Origin: Bacteroidales bacterium
GTDB lineage: Bacteria > Bacteroidota > Bacteroidia > Bacteroidales > UBA3824
Assembly: GCA_017543645.1 (NCBI GenBank)
Contig: JAFYFR010000137.1
Coordinates: 1-39,480, forward strand
Reading direction: 5' to 3'
DNA: 39,480 bases
Shown: positions 33,792 through 39,480 of the stretch, in pieces
Layout of the letters: each line of letters begins with the position of its first letter
How positions within the stretch are numbered: position 1 is the stretch's first letter
Position numbers and translations under genes: made by a program
The notes under the pieces: generated by a model
Told to the model about the DNA's origin: nothing
Databases searched by the model: none
What the model saw: only the letters and a program-made list of their open reading frames with translations

Positions 33792-35915
33792 ATGCGTAAA
33801 ATTATTTTATTGCTTTTTGCATTGTTCTCATTTGCCAACGTTCAGGCTGGCGAGGGAATGTGGATACTGTCGCTTATCGGCAAAAACTACGAGCAGATGA
33901 AGGCGATGGGTTTCAAACTCACACCCGAGGAAATTTACAGCATTAATCAAGCGTGCCTCAAGGATGCTGTGATTTCGCTTAACCACGGCGAATGTACTGG
34001 TGAGTTCGTTTCGGCTCAGGGACTGTTTTTTACCAACTACCATTGCGGTTTTGAAGACATACAGTCGCAGAGTTCCGTTCTGCACGATTATCTCACCGAC
34101 GGTTTTTGGGCAAAAAATCTCAGCGAGGAGCTTCCACTTCCCGGTAAAACTATCTCGATGCTAATCAGTATCGAGGATGTTACATCCAAAGTGATTCCGC
34201 CCAACGCTAAAGATCTATCTCCGAAAGCGTTATCGGCTGTAATCGAAGGCAATATCGCCATTTTAGAAGATGACTATTCCGATGCAGGCCAATACGAGGT
34301 GGAGGTTGCAAATTTTTTTGACGGAAACAATTATTATCTGTTCAAGTATTTGGTTTATAGTGATGTGCGTTTGGTTGGCGCACCGCCTCAGTCGATAGGA
34401 CAGTTTGGTGGTGAAACCGACAACTGGATGTGGCCGCGTCAAACCGTTGATTTTTCGGTATTTAGGGTTTATACCGCGCCCGACGGCTCTCCGGCTGAAT
34501 ATTCCGACAAGAACATTCCCTTAAAGCCCAAAAAATACTTGAAAATCAATGCAAAAGGCATCAGCGAAGGTGATTTTGCCATGGTAATAGGCTATCCAGG
34601 CGAAACCATGCGGCAGTATTCATCGTGGCAGGTGGCGCAGGATCGCGATAATCTCAACACTATCTGCGTGGAGGCTTTCGGCAAAAAGCTGCAGATTGTC
34701 AAGCCTTTTATGGAGGAGAACGACGAAATCCGCATCCAGTACTCCTCCAAGTACGATGAGGACTGCAACGCGTACAAGTGCTACAAAGGCATGAACGTGG
34801 GAATCGCCAATTTGAACGTTATCGAGCGCAAGCAGAACCTCGAAAAACGCCTTTCGCAATGGATTGCAGCCAACAGCAAAAAAGAGTATTCCTCGGTTTT
34901 GAAGTCGCTCAAAAAACTTATCGTATCGTCCGACGCCAAAGACAAATACAACTATTACTGGGAGTTGGCTATTTACAGCGGATGCGAGTTTGTTAAGTTT
35001 GGCTTGTCGCATTTCGCCCTCTACCGCTATCTTTCTATCGGCGACCAACGGAGAGCCGAATCCCAAGTACAGCATCTCAAAGAGACTTATCAAAAACATT
35101 TCCGCGATTACAATCCCGAGGTAGACCATGCCGTGTCGGAGCAGATGTTGAAGTACTATGCGCAGCACGTTCCCCAAAAATACTGTCCAAAAGGCATTGA
35201 CAATGAGGCTTTTTATGAACTGTTGTCGCTTAGTTTTTCAAACTCTTTCCTGACAAGTAAGGCAGAATACGAAAAATTTCTCGACGACCCGACACTCGAC
35301 AAGTTTTCCAACGACTTGTTGTTCCAGTTTTCGATGGAATGTTTAAAAGTCATGGACAAGATGGCAGAAACCGACTCGTATTTCTACAAAATGGAGTATT
35401 ACCAGCGTCTGTACACCAAGGCGATGATGGAAATGATTGCCGAGAGCTCTCCCGACACGCTTTTTTCGCCCGATGCCAACAGCACCATGCGTCTCACTTA
35501 CGGGCAGGTGCGCGGTTATGCCTACAACGGCAAGGACATGGGCTGGTACACCGATTTCGACTCCTACATCGCCAAGAAAAACAATGCAGACCGTGAGTTT
35601 ATGGTTTGTCAGCGGCTGCAGGATTTGTACGACAGCCGCGATTTCGGTCCTTACGCGCAGGACGGTTCTATCCGCACATGTTTTCTCACCGACAACGACA
35701 TAACAGGTGGCAACAGCGGCAGCCCCGTACTCAACGGTAGCGGCGAACTTATAGGTCTTGCATTCGACGGCAATTGGGAATCAATGAGTTGCGACATTAT
35801 ATTTGAACCGGCTTTTACTCGCACCATCTGCGTTGACATACGTATGGTGCTGTTCATAATAGATAAATTTGCCGGAGCTAAAAATATTATCGACGAGTTG
35901 GACATCGAAATATAA
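33792..35915 (+). CDS. S46-family dipeptidyl-peptidase, DPP7 type
   Basis: A 707-residue secreted or periplasmic serine exopeptidase with signal peptide MRKIILLLFALFSFANVQAG. Seen: GLFFTNYHCGFEDIQ with catalytic His84 and TGGNSGSPVLNG with Ser642 near the C-terminus, with the family's helical insert between them. Ser642 is followed 18 residues later by Gly660 in GLAFDGNWE. In Porphyromonas the equivalent position is Gly673 in DPP7 (broad, hydrophobic P1) and Arg673 in DPP11 (acidic P1), so this one should be DPP7-like. DPPs supply dipeptides to amino-acid fermenters. The gene follows the second BspA-like gene by 31 bp without a visible terminator, so the two may be co-expressed. Confidence 0.93.
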   Translation: MRKIILLLFALFSFANVQAGEGMWILSLIGKNYEQMKAMGFKLTPEEIYSINQACLKDAVISLNHGECTGEFVSAQGLFFTNYHCGFEDIQSQSSVLHDYLTDGFWAKNLSEELPLPGKTISMLISIEDVTSKVIPPNAKDLSPKALSAVIEGNIAILEDDYSDAGQYEVEVANFFDGNNYYLFKYLVYSDVRLVGAPPQSIGQFGGETDNWMWPRQTVDFSVFRVYTAPDGSPAEYSDKNIPLKPKKYLKINAKGISEGDFAMVIGYPGETMRQYSSWQVAQDRDNLNTICVEAFGKKLQIVKPFMEENDEIRIQYSSKYDEDCNAYKCYKGMNVGIANLNVIERKQNLEKRLSQWIAANSKKEYSSVLKSLKKLIVSSDAKDKYNYYWELAIYSGCEFVKFGLSHFALYRYLSIGDQRRAESQVQHLKETYQKHFRDYNPEVDHAVSEQMLKYYAQHVPQKYCPKGIDNEAFYELLSLSFSNSFLTSKAEYEKFLDDPTLDKFSNDLLFQFSMECLKVMDKMAETDSYFYKMEYYQRLYTKAMMEMIAESSPDTLFSPDANSTMRLTYGQVRGYAYNGKDMGWYTDFDSYIAKKNNADREFMVCQRLQDLYDSRDFGPYAQDGSIRTCFLTDNDITGGNSGSPVLNGSGELIGLAFDGNWESMSCDIIFEPAFTRTICVDIRMVLFIIDKFAGAKNIIDELDIEI

Positions 35916-35925
35916 TTCTATGTAT

Positions 35926-35933
35926 TATATTTG
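35926..35933 (+). promoter_or_regulatory. Candidate -7 element for phoH
   Basis: TATATTTG matches TAnnTTTG, 40 bp before the phoH start. The -33 position has no clear TTTG. Confidence 0.45.
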
Positions 35934-35973
35934 CGGTGTCTTTATTTGTTAACTGCACATTTGTCAACCGCCA

Positions 35974-36918
35974 ATGGAAGTAAAATTAGATTTGGATAAC
36001 ATCGACCCGATAGTTTTTTATGGTGTCAACGAACAGCGTTTGGATACTATACGGAAGTTTTTCCCTAAAATCAAACTTATCGCCCGGGGACACGAAATCA
36101 AGATTCTGGGCGAGAGCGACGAGGTGCAACGCTTTTCGGAGGCTATCGAACTTATCAAGGCTCATTTTGCCAAATACAATTCGCTTTCGGATAATGAGTT
36201 GGAGAGCATACTTCATCGCGACATCGACAAGGCGCGTCTTTATGCCGGCGGCGGCGATGCCATTGTGTATTCCGTAACGGGGATTCCTGTGCGTCCGAGG
36301 TCGAAAAACCAAGTGCAGATGGTGAAGGAGTTCGACCGCAACGACCTTCTCTTTGCAACAGGTCCGGCAGGAACTGGTAAAACATATCTTGCTGTGGCAT
36401 TGGCTGTCAGAGCGTTAAAAACCGGAATGGTGCGCCGCATCATACTCTGTCGCCCGGCGGTGGAGGCTGGCGAAAAAATCGGTTTCCTGCCCGGCGACAT
36501 GAAAGAAAAGCTCGACCCCTATATGCAGGCTCTCTACGACGCGCTCAACGACATGATTCCGCAACGCCGTCTTGAAGATATGATTGAGGAACGCATTGTG
36601 CAGATAGCTCCACTGGCGTTTATGCGCGGCAGAACACTTTCCGACGCCGTGGTGATATTAGACGAGGCTCAAAACGCAACCGTGGCGCAGCTCAAAATGT
36701 TCCTTACGCGTATGGGCGAAAACTCCAAATTTATTGTTACAGGCGACCAAACCCAAATCGACATTCCTAACAAAAACGACAGCGGTCTTGCTCACGCCCT
36801 CCGCATCTTGAAGAATATCAGCGAAATATCTTTCGTCTCGTTTAGTGGCGACGACGTTGTGCGGCACCGCGTGGTTAAAAAGATTCTCGACGCTTACGAC
36901 AGAACAGATAGTAAATAA
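35974..36918 (+). CDS. PhoH-family ATPase
   Basis: A 314-residue cytoplasmic P-loop ATPase. A KH-like N-terminal segment ([22 protein letters not shown], cited as [16 protein letters not shown]) precedes the ATPase core: [19 protein letters not shown] with Walker A at 130-137, [30 protein letters not shown] as Walker B, and [11 protein letters not shown]. The layout is that of the PhoH/YbeZ family, which in many bacteria works with the endonuclease YbeY in rRNA processing. No ybeY lies in the window. It is followed 17 bp later by purC. Confidence 0.95.
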   Translation: MEVKLDLDNIDPIVFYGVNEQRLDTIRKFFPKIKLIARGHEIKILGESDEVQRFSEAIELIKAHFAKYNSLSDNELESILHRDIDKARLYAGGGDAIVYSVTGIPVRPRSKNQVQMVKEFDRNDLLFATGPAGTGKTYLAVALAVRALKTGMVRRIILCRPAVEAGEKIGFLPGDMKEKLDPYMQALYDALNDMIPQRRLEDMIEERIVQIAPLAFMRGRTLSDAVVILDEAQNATVAQLKMFLTRMGENSKFIVTGDQTQIDIPNKNDSGLAHALRILKNISEISFVSFSGDDVVRHRVVKKILDAYDRTDSK

Positions 36919-36935
36919 CTTTAAATATCATTAGC

Positions 36936-37880
36936 ATGTCAAACGCATTAGTTAAAACCGACTTTAATTTCAAAGGTCAGAAAGGCGTATACCACGGCAA
37001 AGTCCGCGACGTATACAATATCAACGATGAAAAACTTGTTATGGTGGCTACCGACCGTATTTCGGCTTTCGACGTGGTGCTTCCTAAGGGCATTCCGTTC
37101 AAGGGTCAGATTCTCAACCAGATTGCTGCCAAGTTTTTAGACGAAACCAAGGACATTGTTCCTAACTGGAAACTCGCTACTCCCGACCCCATGGTAACAG
37201 TGGGACGCAAGGCTGAGACATTCCCTGTGGAGATGATTATCCGTGGTTACCTTACAGGAAGCTCGTGGCGCACATACAAATCGGGCGCACGTGAGATTTG
37301 CGGCGTAAAGATTCCCGACGGCATGAAAGAGCATCAGAAATTCCCTTCGCCCATTATCACTCCCACCACCAAGGCAGAAGAGGGACACGATGAGGATATT
37401 TCTAAGGAGGAGATTCTCAAACGCGGACTTATTTCGCCTGAGGATTACGCTCAGATTGAGGAGATTACATATAAACTTTTCCAACGCGGAACCGAGATTG
37501 CCGCCAAACGCGGTCTTATCCTCGTTGACACCAAATACGAATTCGGCAAAATCGATGGCAAGATTGTGCTTATCGACGAAATACACACTCCAGACTCGTC
37601 GAGATATTTCTACAAAGAGGGTTACGAAGAGCGTTTTGCCAAAGGCGAAGCACAGAAACAGCTTTCAAAGGAGTTTGTACGCGAATGGCTTATGGCAAAC
37701 GGTTTCCAAGGCAAAGAAGGTCAGAAGGTTCCCGAAATGACCGACGAGATAGTTGAAGGAATTTCAAACCGTTACATCGAGCTTTACGAAAACATCACCG
37801 GCGAAAAATTCCAAAAGGCCGACACCACCACCGACCTCGCCGCCCGCATCGAACAAAACGTCACCAAATATCTTGGATAA
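36936..37880 (+). CDS. purC: Phosphoribosylaminoimidazole-succinocarboxamide synthase
   Basis: A 314-residue SAICAR synthetase. Seen: [32 protein letters not shown], cited as GKVRDVYNI and [44 protein letters not shown], cited as [24 protein letters not shown]; and [13 protein letters not shown]. It ligates aspartate to CAIR with ATP in purine synthesis. The length, about 60 residues above the short bacterial type, fits the longer form found in Bacteroidota and yeast. It probably shares a transcript with phoH and ends just before a terminator that also lies at the end of the convergent lipoprotein gene. Confidence 0.96.
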   Translation: MSNALVKTDFNFKGQKGVYHGKVRDVYNINDEKLVMVATDRISAFDVVLPKGIPFKGQILNQIAAKFLDETKDIVPNWKLATPDPMVTVGRKAETFPVEMIIRGYLTGSSWRTYKSGAREICGVKIPDGMKEHQKFPSPIITPTTKAEEGHDEDISKEEILKRGLISPEDYAQIEEITYKLFQRGTEIAAKRGLILVDTKYEFGKIDGKIVLIDEIHTPDSSRYFYKEGYEERFAKGEAQKQLSKEFVREWLMANGFQGKEGQKVPEMTDEIVEGISNRYIELYENITGEKFQKADTTTDLAARIEQNVTKYLG

Positions 37881-37902
37881 GATTGTGATATAAAAAAATA
37901 TA

Positions 37903-37934
37903 AGGCGGAGAGTTTCGGATTCTCCGCCTTATTT
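37903..37934. terminator. Bidirectional terminator between purC and the small lipoprotein gene
   Basis: Perfect 10-bp arms AAGGCGGAGA (37903-37912) and TCTCCGCCTT (37921-37930) around an 8-base loop. An A-rich stretch precedes and T-rich bases follow, so it can serve the forward purC and the reverse-strand lipoprotein genes. Confidence 0.88.
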
Positions 37935-37964
37935 ATAGATAACATAAAAGCTAATTAACGTCTG

Positions 37965-38420
37965 CTATTCCACTTCTTTTAAAATCTTCTCATACGGAGG
38001 ATACATTTTCATGTCTTTCATTGCTTGTGAAGGTGGAAAGGGAATTATGGAATTGAGTTTTTTAATGTCGATATTGGATAATTCATAACGAATCAATATG
38101 TTATAGTTTGTTGCAATACTGTGCCAATCATTATTAAGTACCGTAGCCGCAGATAGAATGAAAACACTTAGGGTATCATTTCTATTTTCGGGGCGTAAGT
38201 TTAAAACGCTATTGTATTGAAGAATAATTTCTCTTGCACCAAGTCCAATTTCTGCATGATATAAATAACGCTCAAATGTTGTATCAGGATAGAAATAACC
38301 GCAACATGCTACTATCTCGCACGATGACTGATTATTCACATAAATATTATAATCAGGTTCGGAATAATCGTAACAAGACGCAAATCCAATAACAAGCAAT
38401 AATAACAGATACTTTGTCAT
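37965..38420 (-). CDS. Small lipoprotein, paralogue of its upstream neighbour
   Basis: A 151-residue protein with lipoprotein signal MTKYLLLLLVIGFASC (Cys16). The mature part has YNIYVNNQSSCEIVACCGYFYPDTTF, cited as YVNNQSSCEIVACC and YPDTTF, then a DTLSVFILSAATV strand, NYNILIRYELSNIDIKKLN, and the ending FPPSQAMKDMKMYPPYEKIL. The same elements occur in the same order in the adjacent 38422-38871 product, so the two are diverged tandem copies. Similar small lipoproteins are common in Bacteroides genomes and have no known function. Only 1 bp separates the two genes, so they are co-translated from one transcript. An immunity or surface role is speculative. Confidence 0.7.
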   Translation of the reverse strand: MTKYLLLLLVIGFASCYDYSEPDYNIYVNNQSSCEIVACCGYFYPDTTFERYLYHAEIGLGAREIILQYNSVLNLRPENRNDTLSVFILSAATVLNNDWHSIATNYNILIRYELSNIDIKKLNSIIPFPPSQAMKDMKMYPPYEKILKEVE

Positions 38421-38421
38421 A

Positions 38422-38871
38422 TCATTGATTATAAGGTGGGTACATATTTATCTGTTTCATATCTTCATTAGGTGGATACGTTATTTTGTACTTAGCAAAA
38501 TCCTTACCTCGCAAATCATAACGGCAAAGAACTTTGTATCCAATCTTGATTGTATTGAAATCATATTTTTTTATAGTGTCCTTATCAATTACGAACAAAC
38601 AAAACACTTCATTCTTGGCTGCTTTTTTGGGGTCTTGGTCGGTAGATGTATATACGTATTTTGCATCATTTCCAGGTGGTAAACAACAAATTCGATAGTA
38701 ATCTGTATTTGGTATCGTATCAGGATAACAATGAGTTATACAAGTATAAACGGTGTCTTGAGAATAATTGTAAAAGGGCAACTTATATTCAGAATCAACA
38801 AAAGCACAATCTTCGCACGCTGTCAGCAACAACAGCATAATCAAAGAACCGATGTGTGGTTGTTTAATCAT
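38422..38871 (-). CDS. Small lipoprotein, paralogue of its downstream neighbour
   Basis: A 149-residue protein with lipoprotein signal ending LIMLLLLTAC (Cys19). Mature features are YNYSQDTVYTCITHCYPDTIPN, cited as YSQDTVYTC and CYPDTIPN, FCLFVIDKDTIKKYDF, KVLCRYDLRGKDFAKY, and the ending YPPNEDMKQINMYPPY. These mirror the 37965-38420 protein: a YPDT segment, an I/V-rich strand, an RY-L segment and an MK...MYPPY tail. Cysteine content is high (DC, TC, HC, CC, LC), hinting at disulfides outside the cytoplasm. Base composition is more AT-rich than in the housekeeping genes nearby. Function unknown. Confidence 0.7.
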   Translation of the reverse strand: MIKQPHIGSLIMLLLLTACEDCAFVDSEYKLPFYNYSQDTVYTCITHCYPDTIPNTDYYRICCLPPGNDAKYVYTSTDQDPKKAAKNEVFCLFVIDKDTIKKYDFNTIKIGYKVLCRYDLRGKDFAKYKITYPPNEDMKQINMYPPYNQ

Positions 38872-38879
38872 AGAAGCAT

Positions 38880-39182
38880 CTATAAATTGCTGATTGTCAT
38901 TAATGTTCTCCCTGATAAATCAGATATTTCTATTTGTAGAATGTCAGTGTCCTTCAATTCTATTTGTAAATAATTCTTGGTGGGATTGGGATATAATTTT
39001 ACTAAATTATCTTGAAAAGTTTGGTTGTTGACCTCTGCGACAGAAGTTGGATGATTAGGTTTGGGCAAATGAACATAGCGTTCTGTTCGTGCTCCGTTTT
39101 TGTTATAATCAAAGGTAACTTTTTGCGGAAAAACACAATTGCAAGATCGCAAAAAGTAAAGTGTTATAAGAAGGTATTTCAT
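38880..39182 (-). CDS. Short secreted protein with incomplete T9SS-type sorting domain
   Basis: A 100-residue protein. The N-terminus (MKYLLITLYFLRSCNCVFPQ) is a signal peptide. VTFDYNKNGARTERYVHL resembles a single YD/RHS-like element as seen in short Bacteroidota proteins. The C-terminal part (LVKLYPNPTKNYLQIEL ... IEISDLSGRTLMTISNL) is the first half of a type A T9SS sorting domain, including the YPNPTK motif. The usual last 30-40 residues with the LPSGxYxV strand are missing: a stop comes straight after SNL, and the other frames downstream do not restore it. It is therefore either truncated or a natural short variant. It heads the small reverse-strand group with the two lipoproteins, 8 bp before the next. 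Confidence 0.6.
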   Translation of the reverse strand: MKYLLITLYFLRSCNCVFPQKVTFDYNKNGARTERYVHLPKPNHPTSVAEVNNQTFQDNLVKLYPNPTKNYLQIELKDTDILQIEISDLSGRTLMTISNL

Positions 39183-39253
39183 TGATTAGTAGTTAGTAGT
39201 TTTTTACAAAAAAAAAGGATTCAAATCCATTATTGCAACCAATAAATGTTAAA

Positions 39254-39295
39254 AAAAACTAAAAGGCACGAATTATTCCGTGCCTTTTAGTTTTT
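39254..39295 (-). terminator. Strong intrinsic terminator of the gene at the right edge
   Basis: Perfect 17-bp arms (39254-39270 and 39279-39295) with core GGCACG/CGTGCC and flanking A and T runs, around an 8-base loop. On the reverse strand it lies 5 bp after the stop at 39301. It isolates that gene from the small lipoprotein group. Confidence 0.9.
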
Positions 39296-39300
39296 GTATT

Positions 39301-39480
39301 TTAATTCTCTTCTACCTTGCCTTTTATATAATCCATAATCACATCGCAGTTTTCCATAGCGTCGGTAGAGCCAACGTTTTCGATAAATACTGCAATTTGT
39401 TCGAGGGCTGAATTGATGTCTTTGGTTTTAAATTCTTCTTCGTTCCAATGGCTGAGGCTCTGGCGAGGTATCCACAAAAG
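39301..39480 (-). CDS. C-terminal fragment of an unidentified protein
   Basis: The reverse strand is open from the right edge to a TAA at 39303-39301, giving 59 residues. They read LLWIPRQSLSHWNEEEF, then DINSALEQIAVFIENVGSTDA, cited as NSALEQIAVFIENVG, and end MDYIKGKVEEN. The segment is amphipathic-helical and acidic. Codon use looks normal and a strong terminator follows, so it is a real gene end. I do not recognise the family from this part. Confidence 0.65.
   Translation of the reverse strand, partial: LLWIPRQSLSHWNEEEFKTKDINSALEQIAVFIENVGSTDAMENCDVIMDYIKGKVEEN

Overview
The window looks like a chromosomal segment of an uncultured or poorly characterised member of the Bacteroidales (Bacteroidota). 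The evidence is the gene families: two BspA-like surface proteins with C-terminal domains resembling type IX secretion (T9SS) sorting signals, PorQ, an S46 dipeptidyl-peptidase, DUF4369/DUF3298/DUF1460 proteins, and a Bacteroidales-style bifunctional HisB. Several start regions also carry the Bacteroidota promoter form TTTG-N18-20-TAnnTTTG. There are no rRNA or tRNA genes, CRISPR arrays, phage genes or recognisable insertion sequences.

Layout: (1) 1-3.6 kb holds the end of an acyl-CoA synthetase, an Rpn-like nuclease with a heptad-repeat tail, and a reverse-strand hisH-hisA-hisF operon. (2) 3.7-7.2 kb is a 1179-residue BspA-like surface protein. (3) 7.2-8.1 kb is an intergenic region filled by about eleven palindromes spaced every 42-43 bp, which is the most unusual feature here. 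(4) 8.1-13.7 kb has a GPH-type sugar transporter, an outer-membrane barrel, an overlapping lytic transglycosylase/MtgA pair and an AAA-ATPase with a PD-(D/E)XK nuclease tail. (5) 13.7-14.1 kb has a small frame-broken gene with a G6 run and a large hairpin. (6) 14.1-16.8 kb is a three-gene envelope operon. (7) 16.8-24.8 kb has porQ opposite a SPOR-like lipoprotein, then hisB, a family 2 glycosyltransferase, a BamA-like protein, NAD kinase and a DUF6089 protein. (8) 25-29.7 kb is the rimP-nusA-infB translation/transcription operon, with a hairpin leader and a strong terminator. (9) 29.8-37.9 kb has a second BspA-like protein with a 17-copy Pro-Glu-Asn tract, a DPP7-type S46 peptidase, phoH and purC. 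(10) 38-39.5 kb has two related small lipoproteins, a short protein with an incomplete sorting domain, and the end of an unidentified gene.

Taken together, this is mostly core housekeeping and envelope biogenesis (histidine, purine, NADP, translation, peptidoglycan, outer membrane) interspersed with two large repeat-built proteins that are probably exported through T9SS. No complete new defence or metabolic system is visible. The strongest candidates for something undescribed are the helically phased palindrome array at 7.5-8.0 kb and the G-run-interrupted small gene plus hairpin at 13.8-14.05 kb.
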